A stretch of DNA of 64,000 nt from assembly GCA_004352715.1 (NCBI GenBank), contig SCFE01000037.1:1813420-1877419 (forward strand), read 5' to 3'. The translations under genes were made by a program, and so were the position numbers. The notes beneath the pieces are model-generated. The model was not told the DNA's origin, searched no databases, and worked only from the letters and a program-made list of their open reading frames with translations. Position 1 is the first letter of the stretch. Each line of letters begins with the position of its first letter. Shown piece by piece: positions 23,585-34,698 of this stretch. This DNA comes from Hofstenia miamia. Taxonomy: Eukaryota > Xenacoelomorpha > Acoela.

Positions 23585-24286
23585 CGGCTATGGCTAAATC
23601 GTCCTAGAGAGTACCTCCTCGCGGTGGTTCCTGGATATTAATAACCAACACTCAATGGCGCGTCGATGCACCGAGTCCCGCACCTACATCAGACGTTAAA
23701 ACCAGGGTAATAGAAGTTGCCACCATGTGTACTTTGTATATATATATGGGAGCGGTAACGGTCGAGAAGCCTCTCTGTTCAGATTTTGGGTAGGCAGACG
23801 GGACACATTGGTAACACTCTTAGCAAGACTGCTACTGGTGCCAATAATGAGTGCGTCTCGCGGGTTAGTTGTACAGGGATAACTCTTTTGTCTCTGGCCG
23901 ATGAGATAGGCCTAGGCCAGCGTTTGCTGGGCTTCCTGTGAGGCAACTTTGCTGTGTCACAGGTAGTTATGATCCGACACGTTTTTAATCGGAGTCTTTA
24001 ATGCACTGAATGCTTTTCATTCCGCGAATGCGTCCGCACTCCAATATAATTTCCGGATCTATATAGCAGCCAGCAGCCAAAGCGGTAAAAGCGCAACCCT
24101 CTCAACTGAAGTTCGTGCTTCGGCTTCAATTTGTTGATCAGCACTCTGCATACAAGGGTCGCCAGAGGTTTCTCACGATCAAACCGGCCTTAGAGGTATA
24201 CTTCTCGGGGTTAAGGTCCTGTCCCAGATCGTGGCTACACCAATTTATCAGTCTGTTGATTGGTTGAGTAACCCCATAACCAAATG
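23583..24286. repeat. Unidentified GC-richer block, copy 1
   Basis: About 700 bp with clearly higher GC than its surroundings, starting at taacggctatggctaaatcg and ending at ccataaccaaatg. It truncates FG7 and is followed directly by a Tc1 fragment. A near-identical inverted copy is at 29,721-30,422, with the same junctions. It has no long open frame, tRNA cloverleaf or recognisable rRNA segment. It could be the 3' end of a non-LTR element, a SINE-like repeat or a relocated host sequence. Confidence 0.55.
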
Positions 24287-24484
24287 AATTTCAACATTGA
24301 AAATTAAATGCTCGGAATTGTTGGACAGAAATCTCAATTTCTTTTTACAAGTAGAACAAATCTCTCAGAGCATTTTGTAAACATTACGCCACATTGTGCC
24401 GTCAGGATGACTCCTGAAATGGATATCTCTTGTAAAATGCAAAGAATAAAAGTTAACAAAGAAAATGTTTTATATATATATATA
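24287..24484 (+). mobile_element. 5' fragment of a Tc1-like element (variant A2)
   Basis: Codes for an N-terminal Tc1 segment (MLGIVGQKSQFLFTSRTN onward) that is diverged from Tc1-A. It is cut after VNKENVL by a (TA)n run, immediately followed by the mariner terminal repeat. The inverted partner is 29,526-29,720. Confidence 0.7.
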
Positions 24485-24490
24485 TATATG

Positions 24491-25732
24491 GATTGATCAT
24501 TAAAAATGTTCGTTTTAAAATATTCGCAATTTTTTTCAAATTTATATTAAATTTATATCAAATTTAAACAAAATTAAATAATTTTTTAATAAATATTTTT
24601 AATACGAACATTCGTTTATGAAAAAATGTTCGTATTAAAAATATTTATTAAAAAAATTATTTAATTTTGTTTAAATTTGATCGCTGTTTAAAGATGTTGT
24701 ATTAATTCAATTTAAAAACTTTATCATTTGGATATGGATATAAATTCGCGTGATATTAAGTTGTTAGTTGAATTTCTAATAAGAAATAACTTAAATGCAA
24801 CGAAATCTCATGAAATGATTTGTACAGCATTTGGAGAAAACATTGTGGGCCTCCGCAGAGTTCAAGTTATTGCAAAACAATTCTCAGAAGGTGAAAGGAT
24901 GGACTTAAAACATAAACATGGAAGTGGCCGTCTACAGATAAACGACTAGAACTGAGGGAAGTGATCGAGGAAGAACTAACAAATAAAAATGATTTTGCAT
25001 TGCGGTAGCTGGCCGTCAAACATTCCATATGATTCGAGACATTGTCACCAAAGATCTGAGATACTTATCTATTGGGAGCAAGTTGGTACCCCATGTGTTA
25101 TCTAACAATAAGGAAAATCGTGTGGCAGGATGCCAAGAAATCCTACGGTACTTGTCTACCCGAAATGCATATAAAAATTTGATCATCATTGATGAAAAAC
25201 AGTTTTTTGAACGACCGGTTGGAAACTCAGCCACAAGACGTCAATGGGTGGCACCCGGTGGCGATAAGCCTAAATTTGCCAGACAATGCCCAATTGATAA
25301 AAAGTTTATGGCCATGGTGGCCATTACATTTACAGGCTTAAGCTATGTGAAAGTTTTACTAAGTGGTCAAACAATTGATTCAAATGATTGATTTCCTTGC
25401 TGAAACATTGACTGCATTTGATTCTTATGATCTCAGAATGTCACAAAAAGCTATTTCACCAGCGAATTGCGTGATCATGCACGACAATACCAGGCTGCAT
25501 GTTTCTAAGTTAACATCTGATTATCTCGAATCCAAAAACATAAGACGTCTACATCAGCCATCCTATTGGCCTGATGTCAACATGCTAGACCGCATGTTTT
25601 TTCCAAAGTGCGAAATGAGAAGAACCAAGATCAATTTTTATATCCCACAAGATGTTGAACTTTTCATCTAAGAATGTGCTAGCACAAATAGCGATGAAGT
25701 TATGAAATACGAATATGAAAAACTGCAATATC
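24491..25732 (+). mobile_element. mariner transposon, copy M1 (cut by gap)
   Basis: The terminal repeat GATTGATCATTAAAAATGTT lies at the left. A long hairpin follows (24,560-24,685), then a transposase from ATG 24,734 (MDMDINSRDIKLLVEFL). Motifs seen: the N-terminal HTH region with GLRRVQVIAKQFSEG, catalytic IIDEKQFFER, MHDNTRLHVS in place of MQDNARPRVS, and WPDVNMLDRMFFPK (D34D spacing to the last Asp). Defects: a frameshift at GSGRLQIND, TAG after LR at about 25,006, a short deletion beyond it, and a loss near 25,388. It retains C-terminal coding sequence (NFYIPQDVELF) that the other copies lack. The element runs into the N gap at 25,733. Confidence 0.85.
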
Positions 25733-26732
25733 NNNNNNNNNNNNNNNNNNNNNNNNNNNNNNNNNNNNNNNNNNNNNNNNNNNNNNNNNNNNNNNNNNNN
25801 NNNNNNNNNNNNNNNNNNNNNNNNNNNNNNNNNNNNNNNNNNNNNNNNNNNNNNNNNNNNNNNNNNNNNNNNNNNNNNNNNNNNNNNNNNNNNNNNNNNN
25901 NNNNNNNNNNNNNNNNNNNNNNNNNNNNNNNNNNNNNNNNNNNNNNNNNNNNNNNNNNNNNNNNNNNNNNNNNNNNNNNNNNNNNNNNNNNNNNNNNNNN
26001 NNNNNNNNNNNNNNNNNNNNNNNNNNNNNNNNNNNNNNNNNNNNNNNNNNNNNNNNNNNNNNNNNNNNNNNNNNNNNNNNNNNNNNNNNNNNNNNNNNNN
26101 NNNNNNNNNNNNNNNNNNNNNNNNNNNNNNNNNNNNNNNNNNNNNNNNNNNNNNNNNNNNNNNNNNNNNNNNNNNNNNNNNNNNNNNNNNNNNNNNNNNN
26201 NNNNNNNNNNNNNNNNNNNNNNNNNNNNNNNNNNNNNNNNNNNNNNNNNNNNNNNNNNNNNNNNNNNNNNNNNNNNNNNNNNNNNNNNNNNNNNNNNNNN
26301 NNNNNNNNNNNNNNNNNNNNNNNNNNNNNNNNNNNNNNNNNNNNNNNNNNNNNNNNNNNNNNNNNNNNNNNNNNNNNNNNNNNNNNNNNNNNNNNNNNNN
26401 NNNNNNNNNNNNNNNNNNNNNNNNNNNNNNNNNNNNNNNNNNNNNNNNNNNNNNNNNNNNNNNNNNNNNNNNNNNNNNNNNNNNNNNNNNNNNNNNNNNN
26501 NNNNNNNNNNNNNNNNNNNNNNNNNNNNNNNNNNNNNNNNNNNNNNNNNNNNNNNNNNNNNNNNNNNNNNNNNNNNNNNNNNNNNNNNNNNNNNNNNNNN
26601 NNNNNNNNNNNNNNNNNNNNNNNNNNNNNNNNNNNNNNNNNNNNNNNNNNNNNNNNNNNNNNNNNNNNNNNNNNNNNNNNNNNNNNNNNNNNNNNNNNNN
26701 NNNNNNNNNNNNNNNNNNNNNNNNNNNNNNNN
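25733..26732. other. Assembly gap (1,000 N)
   Basis: Exactly 1,000 N, the usual size of an arbitrary scaffold gap. The left side is mariner M1 and the right side is (TA)n then Tc1-A copy 3. Confidence 0.98.
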
Positions 26733-26741
26733 TATATATAC

Positions 26742-28123
26742 TAATAGCTCCCCCAGGGTAGTATGACTTTTTCAAAAATCCGCTACATAGAAGGAACTGA
26801 GTAAAATTTCATTAAATTTTGTACTTAAAAATAAAAAATGCACTAATAAACTATTGTATATATTTCAGCAATTTTAAAAAGTTGTTAAAAAAGTTATCAA
26901 CAAAACTTGTTTTATTGCCAAAATACAGGGACAGTGAACGAAAAGTTAAGAAAAACAATAGTTAGTAAACAAGGCTTTTCTTCTATCACAGCTGCACACC
27001 TGCTGCATGATTCGATTAGGTGACGATATTCTGAAGGACTAATGTTACCGCATTTGTCTTGCAGTTTCATAAATCTTCGACATTCATAGGATTTCTTGCC
27101 ATTGCCCGTGTTCCCAACGTGTGCCGCAGGTTTTCGATAGGATTTATGTCTGGCCCATTCCATGAGGCCAAGATTTTGCTTCTTTAGTTGGTCCATCGCC
27201 AACTTTGCCTGGTTACAAGGGGCATTATACTGCATGAAGATGAGCTTTTCGCATATTGATTAACGAAATATGGGAATCACATCATCCTAAAGTAATTTCT
27301 TGTAAATTGCTCCGTTAGCGCGAGTGTTCAGACGTACAAAAGGAGTTGTTCTTTGGCTGGATATCATTCCGAACACCATGACAGACCCGCCTCTAAATTT
27401 AACAGTTTTTCGTCCACTTTGGATCCAACTTTTCTCCCTTACGTCTTACATATGTCCTTCCATCAGAAACAACCAGAGTAAATCTACTTTTATCACTAAA
27501 ATAAACACTTTCTCACTTTTCTGGTGTCCACAAGACGCGTTTATTAAGAAATCCTAGCCGCAGCCTTTGATTCTTCTTGCCGATTTGGGGTTTCTTTAAT
27601 GGTTTTCGTGCAAATAAACCGATTTCAGCGATACGCCTGCTCACGGGCAATACTCCCTGCCGACTTAAATCTATCCCGCTGGGACACCCTTCTGATCAAC
27701 CTGTCGTTCTTGGTCAAAGTTTTCTTAGGTCTACCCCGTATTTTAGGTGTGTGAAACATGTCCAACAGCACTTTTTGAAATCTTCAAAGTGTCGCCAATC
27801 CTCCGACTTGAAACATTTTCATTGTTAAGTTTTATTATTTGCTTCTTACAGGAGATATCCATTTCAGGAGTCATCCTGACAACACAATGTGGCGTAATGT
27901 TTACAAAATGCCGTGAGAGACTTGTTCTACCTCTAAAACGAAATTGATATTTCTGTCCAACTATTTCGAGCATTAAATTTTCAATGTTGAAATTTATTTC
28001 AGTATGAAATTTATTCCACTCCTTGGAAACAGCTGATTTTTATACAAGTGAATAGTTAGTGTTATAAGTGTTATTTTTTAAATTTTTGTCAATACCCAAT
28101 ACCTGGTTCTTTATAAACCTAAA
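26742..28123 (-). mobile_element. Tc1-like transposon A, copy 3 (broken, 5' end trimmed)
   Basis: Same sequence and same lesions as copy 1. Differences: CATCATCC instead of CATGATCT near 27,285, so the downstream frame starts later, and the terminal 20 or so bp after tataaacctaaat are replaced by ttctaagagtgagatat, which is also the left neighbour of mariner copies M3 and M5. It lies between the two arms of inverted repeat 2. Confidence 0.85.
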
Positions 28124-28138
28124 TTCTAAGAGTGAGAT

Positions 28139-28140
<2 letters not shown>

Positions 28141-28187
<47 letters not shown>

Positions 28188-28229
28188 GTATATATATACA
28201 TATATATACATATATACATATATATATAC

Positions 28230-28262
<33 letters not shown>
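28141..28262. repeat. (TA)n microsatellite next to mariner M2
   Basis: About 120 bp of TA repeats with interspersed ac steps (tatatatacatatata), joining Tc1-A copy 3 to mariner M2. Confidence 0.95.
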
Positions 28263-28264
<2 letters not shown>

Positions 28265-29525
28265 TTGATCCTTAAAAATTTCGTATTCGCAAATTCATTT
28301 CGATCAAGACAAGAATATTTTACAAGAATATATTAATCAAAAAATTGATAATCAAAAATTGAATCTTGGTTCTTCTCATTTCTCACTTTGGAAAAAACAT
28401 GCGGTCTAGCATATTGACATCAGGCGAATAGGGTGGCTGATGTAGACGTTTTATGTTTTTGGATTCGAGATAATCAGATGTTAACTTAGAAACACGCGGC
28501 CTGGCATTGTCCTGCATGATCACGCAATTCGCTGGTGGAATAGCTTTGTGTGACATTCTGAGATCGTAAGAATCAAATGCAGTCAATTTTTCAGCAAGGA
28601 AATCACTGTAAACATTTGAATCAATTGTTTGACCACTTGGTAAAACCTTCACATAGCTTAAGCTTGTAAATGTAATTGCCACCATGGCCATAAACTTTTT
28701 ATCAATTGGGCATTGTCTGGCAAATTTAAGCTTATCGCCATCGGGTGTCACCCATTGATGTCTTGTGGCTGAGTTTCTAACCGGTCGTTCAAAAAACTGT
28801 TTTTCATCAATGATGATCAAATTTTTATATGCATTTCGGGTAGACAAGTACCGTAGGATTTCTTGGCATCCTGCCACACGATTTTCCTTATTGTTATTAG
28901 ATAACACATGGGGTACCAACTTGCTCCCAATAGATAAGTATCTCAGAACTTTGGTGACAATGTCTCGAATCATATGAAATGATACATCATGTTTGACGGC
29001 CAGCTACCGCATTGCAAAATCATTTTTATTTGTTAGTTCTTCCTCGATCACTTCCCTCAGTTCTAATCGTTTATCTGTAGACGGGCGGCCACTTCCATGT
29101 TTACGTTTAAAGTCCATCCTTTCACCTTCTGAGAATTGTTTTGCAATAACTTGAACTCTGCGGAGGCCCACAATGTTTTCTCCAAATGCTGTACAAATCA
29201 TTTCATGAGATTTCGTTGCATTTAAGTTATTTCTTATTAGAAATTCAACTAACAACTTAATATCAGGCGAATTTATATCCATATCCAAATGATAAAGTTT
29301 TTAAATTGAATTAATACAACATCTTTAAACAGCGATCAAATTTAAACAAAATTAAATAATTTTTTTAATAAATATTTTTAATACGAACATTTTTTCATAA
29401 ACGAATGTTCGTATTAAAAATATTTATTAGAAAATTATTTAATTTTGTTTAAATTTGATATAAATTTGATATAAATTTGAAAAAAATTGCGAATATTTTA
29501 AAACGAACATTTTTAATGATCAATC
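28263..29525 (-). mobile_element. mariner transposon, copy M2 (complete ends, dead transposase)
   Basis: Full element of 1,263 bp. Its two ends are related inverted repeats: GATTGATCATTAAAAATGTT on one side and GATTGATCCTTAAAAATTTC on the other. On the minus strand the transposase starts at 29,288 (MDMDINSPDIKLLVEF), keeps SGRPSTDKR, IIDEKQFFER, MQDNARPRVS and YSPDVNMLDRMFFPK (D34D to the last Asp) and ends at 28,383. A single TAG between AMR and LAVKHDVSF (about 29,003) splits it; M1 has the same TAG. TGA right after FFPK shortens the C-terminus, and the sequence beyond is deleted relative to M1. It inserted into (TA)n within the Tc1-A2 fragment. Confidence 0.9.
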
Positions 29526-29720
29526 CATATATATAAAACATTTTCTTTGTTAACTTTTATTCTTTGCATTTTACAAGAGATATCAATTTCAGGAGTCATC
29601 CTGACGGCACAATGTGGCGCAATGTTTACAAAATGCTCTGAGAGATTTGTTCTACTTGTAAAAAGAAATTGAGATTTCTGTCCAACAATTTCGAGCATTT
29701 AATTTTCAATGTTGAAATTC
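29526..29720 (-). mobile_element. 5' fragment of Tc1-like element A2, inverted copy
   Basis: Mirror of 24,287-24,484 (MLEIVGQKSQFLFTSRTN onward), cut by (TA)n and mariner M2 at VNKENVL. Confidence 0.7.
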
Positions 29721-30422
29721 ATTTGGTTATGGGGTTACTCAACCAATCAACAGACTGATAAGTTGGTGTAGCCACGATCTGGGACAGGACCTTAACCCCG
29801 AGAAGTATACCTCTAAGGCCGGTTTGATCGTGAGAAACCTCTGGCGACCCCTTGTATGCAGAGTGCTGATCAACAAATTGAAGCCGAAGCACGAACTTCA
29901 GTTGAGAGGGTTGCGCTTTTACCGCTTTGGCTGCTGGCTGCTATATAGATCCGGAAATTATATTGGAGTGCGGACGCATTCACGGAATGAAAAGCATTCA
30001 GTGCATTAAAGACTCCGATTAAAAACGTGTCGGATCATAACTACCTGTGACACAGCAAAGTTGCCTCACAGGAAGCCCAGCAAACGCTGGCCTAGGCCTA
30101 TCTCATCGGCCAGAGACAAAAGAGTTATCCCTGTACAACTAACCCGCGAGACGCACTCATTATTGGCACCAGTAGCAGTCTATCTAAGAGTGTTACCAAT
30201 GTGTCCCGTCTGCCTACCAAAAATCTGAACAGAGAGGCTTCTCGACCGTTACCGCTCCCATATATATATACAAAGTACACATGGTGGCAACTTCTATTAC
30301 CCTGGTTTTAACGTCTGATGTAGGTGCGGGACTCGGTGCATCGACGCGCCATTGAGTGTTGGTTATTAATATCCAGGAACCACCGCGAGGAGGTACTCTC
30401 TAGGACGATTTAGCCATAGCCG
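29721..30422. repeat. Unidentified GC-richer block, copy 2 (inverted)
   Basis: Reverse complement of 23,583-24,286 with a few substitutions. It truncates FG8 at the same codon (DDGIRA) at which copy 1 truncates FG7. Confidence 0.55.
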
Positions 30423-31482
30423 TTACGCTCTTATTCCATCATCCTGTATACAGGCAAGATAGGTGTACGTGGGAAGCTTTGCATCTGTACATATAGGTGG
30501 CGATAAAGAAAAAGCTCTAAATATTATTCTGGAATACTTCTTATAATTTTGTGGGTAAATCTTACTAGAAGTTAGTTGATTGTTTTCATAACACAGAAGT
30601 TCGACATCATCATCTTGAGTATATTTACCAACACCCAATATATTCTCACAGCTTGTATTCGATAATAATTTTAGTGAAATCATGGAATGGATTATATGTT
30701 AAATCATTGCCCTCTTCTTCCAAAAGCTTCCCAGCTCCTTCCTTAAAAGTACAAACAAATTTTCTTTTCACGCTGTATTGAAAGAAGCTTTCGTGTGTAA
30801 AGTTTTGTAGACTGTATTGGGCGCTTAGGCTTTGATTGCTTAGAAGTTTGAACTCCTTAGGGTTGTCTTCCGATAGCGAGAGCCTTTGATTGTGGCTCTT
30901 AATCGAAGAGTATTGAAACTTTAAAGTGTTATTGTCTACGCTTAGTGTAAAGTCTTTTCCAATGTATTTTATATAATTAAACATACACGTAGAAAAGGTT
31001 GATGTCTCATTGCTTATTCGTTGAGTAGCCTGTATAACAATTTCGACTTTATATCGATTGGGATTTAAATCACAATCAAGCATCACGAATTTTGGTATGT
31101 CGTCTTCATTTATGTATTGGCATTCTTTCCTTAGAATAGAAACTTCATTAAGAAAAGTAGCGTTTATGTTAACCTTGCCTTTGCGTGTAACGAGTAGATT
31201 AATTTGTAATACATTTTGAACCACTTCGGCATTGATTATAGTGAGGCCTAATTCTGTAAGTTTAAATTTGTCTTTACTCAGTTTTTCTAAACTGAAGACA
31301 TCTTCGTAACAAATGATGATATTTTGGGGCATGTTCATCGCTCTTCTTCCCTGCACACACTCGTTTAGTCTTGGTATTTCCAATGGTCCTTCAGTGACAA
31401 CCTCCATTGTAGCTATAGAAGAACTTACTGCTTCTATAGCAGTACATAACACCATCAATATTGACGATTGCATTTCGTGCAA
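30423..31482 (-). pseudogene. FG8: 3'-truncated copy with the 8-bp deletion
   Basis: Minus strand. The 5' frame 31,482-30,646 (278 codons, MHEMQSSILMVLCTA onward) is open, with a signal-peptide-like start, PRLNECVQGRRAMN and the EGNDLTYNPFHDF region. At about 30,659 it has the shared 8-bp deletion (IIIEYKL then stop). The downstream frame (NTSCENILGVGK, FSLSPPICTDAK) runs to DDGIRA and ends at the GC-rich block. All of the C-terminal cassette region is missing. Confidence 0.85.
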
Positions 31483-31650
31483 TAATCCAATCGATGTTTT
31501 AATTATGCATGGATTTGCGTTGAGTCTTTGATCTTATAATGACCGCACTAAATATTCATTGCATTTAGGTAGATCTCTGTTTGAATTTTAATATTTCAAT
31601 TTATATTTCCATATTTCATAACTAAATGTGATTGGTTTTCACAAATTTTA
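31483..31650 (-). promoter_or_regulatory. Conserved 5' flank of FG8 (candidate promoter/leader)
   Basis: About 150 bp that is nearly identical in front of FG9 and FG10, and partly in front of FG5 and FG7: ccatatttcataactaaatgtgattgg, aatatttcaatttatatttcc, tctttgatcttataatgaccgc. Homology among the families ends near the ccatagttaaaattt motif. No experimental signal is implied. Confidence 0.35.
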
Positions 31651-31839
31651 ACTATGGATGGTTTAGTTCGTGTTCAATCAGTTCAAAAGGTATTTAGAAT
31701 TTTTTTATGTTGTTTTTTGTTGTACACACAACTATGTATATTTTTTTTAAAAGTTTGTGAATTGTTGAAGAAAGCACATAAACCAGTTTCTAGTCTGTCC
31801 ACTACGGGTGGACACAATTTCTTGCAGTCTCTTGGAAAT

Positions 31840-32700
31840 TGAGTGAATTACTGTCTCTTACATCCAGCAATGTCGCATAGCTCAAAGCGTTTTCTATTGG
31901 TTTCAGTTCTGGACTGTTTACTAGCCAGACAAAACCTGAACTCAAGCGTCATTAAGTTTCTTGAATATCACTTTAGCAGTATAGCACTCAGCCTTATCAT
32001 GCTGAAAGAAGCATTGTGAAAGGATGCTATGCTAATTGTCGAGTTGTACGTGGCTGGACTGCAACGCGTTCATTCTTCTTTTATCCATATCTATTCGTAC
32101 TGTGTCTTTAGTCGATATGATGGCCCATATTATCACCATTATAGATGCCTGGCATATGCATACCAGGTGAATAAGGAGATTCCTTAGATCTTTTACATAC
32201 CGTGTAAGTGTAGCCCTCGTTGATATATCGAACGTGGTTTCATTACTGAAGGCAACCTTTAGGATGAATGATACAATACTAATTTTTTACTACGGGAATT
32301 TCCAAATTTAGTTTTTTCTACCAAATTGAGTAATAATAACTTGGGTTAATAACTTTATAGCATCATTTTATTTTTACTTGTTAATCAAGGCCTCCTTATT
32401 GAGAGTTTGCCCTAAAATCTTAACAGATCGAGTTGAAGCTTCACCTCTGTGCCCATGGAGCACTGACGTGATTTCAGCTGATGATGCTTTTTTCTGTTCT
32501 TGAGTTTTCTAATGAGAACACAGGTTGCTCTTCCTCGATATTTGCCATTTACGTTCCAATCTGCCTTTCCTTGCTGTCTAATCCCGTTTTAGAAACGTTT
32601 TGTAATCTTCTTTATGTCGTGTTCTTCTGACTGTTGCTTCAACCAACCATAAAACCTTGCAATTTTCAAAAAAAAGTACTTTATACGAGCTGAGTCAAAT
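31840..32700 (-). mobile_element. Tc1-like relict B, copy 1
   Basis: Minus-strand fragments in several frames spell a decayed Tc1 transposase: GKYRGRATCVLIRKLKNRKK, ATLTRYVKDLRNLL, ISTKDTVRIDMDKRRMNAL (family form ISxxGTVxIxMxEGRMNA), and NSPELKPIENALSYATLLD in place of NSPDLNPIENLW. Stops are frequent. The same relict is at 35,650-36,570 (+) and 44,815-45,720 (-). A direct duplication of about 50 bp (tactttatacgagctgag...) at 32,688-32,786 is specific to this copy. Confidence 0.65.
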
Positions 32701-32786
32701 AATTTTACCACTACTATATATATATATATATACTTTATACGAGCTGAGTTAAATAATTTTACCACTACTATATATATATATATATA

Positions 32787-33129
32787 CTGAACGCGAGTTT
32801 AGTGCGTAACTCCATAGTACAGTAAGGGAGTTTCAACCCCAACTAGAAAACAGGTTTATTGCAAAACGTTTTACAAAATGTATTTCTATGCACCAAAATA
32901 ACGTAAAAAATATTGAAAAATTTTTTTTGACGTACTAAATTTTTTTTGGAAAAAACCCACTTTAGATATATCTCGCTATTTCAAAAAGAATCATTAATTA
33001 GCAGTGTAAATTCTGAATCCATGTTTTTCTTGTTTTATTGTTTGTATTTTATGTTGTTATTGACCCATTAATTGCAGTGTTAGCAGATTCTATTCTATTC
33101 TTTTCCACAAAAACTTTTCTAAGAGTGAG

Positions 33130-33130
<1 letters not shown>
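32787..33130. other. Duplicated spacer between Tc1-B relict and mariner M3
   Basis: AT-rich spacer repeated (mirrored) at 35,265-35,615 and again at 45,775-46,118. Its right part (tcgctatttcaaaaag, ttctgaatccatgttttt) matches spacer at 1,430-1,530. No gene is seen. Confidence 0.5.
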
Positions 33131-33225
<95 letters not shown>

Positions 33226-33257
33226 CATTTATATATATATATATACATATATATATA
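33131..33257. repeat. (TA)n microsatellite next to mariner M3
   Basis: Long TA run with ac interruptions. Identical tracts lie at 35,140-35,265 and 46,118-46,243. Confidence 0.95.
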
Positions 33258-33698
33258 GATTGATCCTTAAAAATTTCGTTTTCGCAAATTCATTTCGATC
33301 AAGACAAGAGTATTTTACAAGAATATATTAATCAAAAAATTGATAATCAAAAATTGAATCTTGGTTCTTCTCATTTCGCACTTTGGAAAAAACATGCGGT
33401 CTAGCATATTGACATCAGGCGAATAGGGTGGCTGATGTAGACGTTTTATGTTTTTGGATTCGAGATAATCAGATGTTAACTTAGAAACACGCGGCCTGGC
33501 ATTGTCCTGCATGATCACGCAATTCGCTGGTGGAATAGCTTTGTGTGACATTCTGAGATCGTAAGAATCAAATGCAGTCAATTTTTCAGCAAGGAAATCA
33601 GTGTAAACATTTGAATCAATTGTTTGACCACTTGGTAAAACCTTCACATAGCTTAAGCTTGTAAATGTAATTGCCACCATGGCCATAAACTTTTTATT
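33258..33698 (-). mobile_element. mariner copy M3 (3' part only, ends at gap)
   Basis: Carries the right terminal repeat (GATTGATCCTTAAAAATTTC) and the last 115 or so transposase residues on the minus strand (KKFMAMVAITFTS through MQDNARPRVS and YSPDVNMLDRMFFPK, then CEMRRTKIQFL). Unlike M2 it reads through FFPK but has the same downstream deletion. It is cut by the N gap after actttttatt. Confidence 0.85.
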
Positions 33699-34698
33699 NN
33701 NNNNNNNNNNNNNNNNNNNNNNNNNNNNNNNNNNNNNNNNNNNNNNNNNNNNNNNNNNNNNNNNNNNNNNNNNNNNNNNNNNNNNNNNNNNNNNNNNNNN
33801 NNNNNNNNNNNNNNNNNNNNNNNNNNNNNNNNNNNNNNNNNNNNNNNNNNNNNNNNNNNNNNNNNNNNNNNNNNNNNNNNNNNNNNNNNNNNNNNNNNNN
33901 NNNNNNNNNNNNNNNNNNNNNNNNNNNNNNNNNNNNNNNNNNNNNNNNNNNNNNNNNNNNNNNNNNNNNNNNNNNNNNNNNNNNNNNNNNNNNNNNNNNN
34001 NNNNNNNNNNNNNNNNNNNNNNNNNNNNNNNNNNNNNNNNNNNNNNNNNNNNNNNNNNNNNNNNNNNNNNNNNNNNNNNNNNNNNNNNNNNNNNNNNNNN
34101 NNNNNNNNNNNNNNNNNNNNNNNNNNNNNNNNNNNNNNNNNNNNNNNNNNNNNNNNNNNNNNNNNNNNNNNNNNNNNNNNNNNNNNNNNNNNNNNNNNNN
34201 NNNNNNNNNNNNNNNNNNNNNNNNNNNNNNNNNNNNNNNNNNNNNNNNNNNNNNNNNNNNNNNNNNNNNNNNNNNNNNNNNNNNNNNNNNNNNNNNNNNN
34301 NNNNNNNNNNNNNNNNNNNNNNNNNNNNNNNNNNNNNNNNNNNNNNNNNNNNNNNNNNNNNNNNNNNNNNNNNNNNNNNNNNNNNNNNNNNNNNNNNNNN
34401 NNNNNNNNNNNNNNNNNNNNNNNNNNNNNNNNNNNNNNNNNNNNNNNNNNNNNNNNNNNNNNNNNNNNNNNNNNNNNNNNNNNNNNNNNNNNNNNNNNNN
34501 NNNNNNNNNNNNNNNNNNNNNNNNNNNNNNNNNNNNNNNNNNNNNNNNNNNNNNNNNNNNNNNNNNNNNNNNNNNNNNNNNNNNNNNNNNNNNNNNNNNN
34601 NNNNNNNNNNNNNNNNNNNNNNNNNNNNNNNNNNNNNNNNNNNNNNNNNNNNNNNNNNNNNNNNNNNNNNNNNNNNNNNNNNNNNNNNNNNNNNNNNN
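33699..34698. other. Assembly gap (1,000 N) at the exact centre of a palindrome
   Basis: The flanks are perfect inverted complements (ccataaactttttatt and aataaaaagtttatgg), so the symmetry centre 34,198.5 coincides with the gap centre. Confidence 0.98.

Larger units (their letters stand above)
22750..25732. repeat. Inverted repeat 2, left arm
   Basis: Reverse complement of about 28,263-31,650. The order is FG7, GC-rich block, Tc1 fragment, mariner. The coordinate sums for the GC-rich block and Tc1 fragment are constant (about 54,006), giving a symmetry centre near 27,003. The arms are separated by an N gap and Tc1-A copy 3. Confidence 0.8.
28263..31650. repeat. Inverted repeat 2, right arm
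   Basis: Mirror of 22,750-25,732: mariner M2, Tc1 fragment, GC-rich block, FG8 and its 5' flank. Confidence 0.8.

Noticed and set aside
23583-24286. rRNA or tRNA gene in the GC-richer block
   Set aside because: No recognisable conserved rRNA core segments and no cloverleaf.
25702-26775. Very long open frames across N gaps (also at 33.3-35.1, 40.2-41.2, 46.3-47.7 and 59.7-60.4 kb)
   Set aside because: They are open only because N carries no stop; the real parts are mariner ends, Tc1 ends or TA repeats.
33131-33257. Poly-(Ile-Tyr) reading frames
   Set aside because: Translation of TA microsatellites, not proteins.
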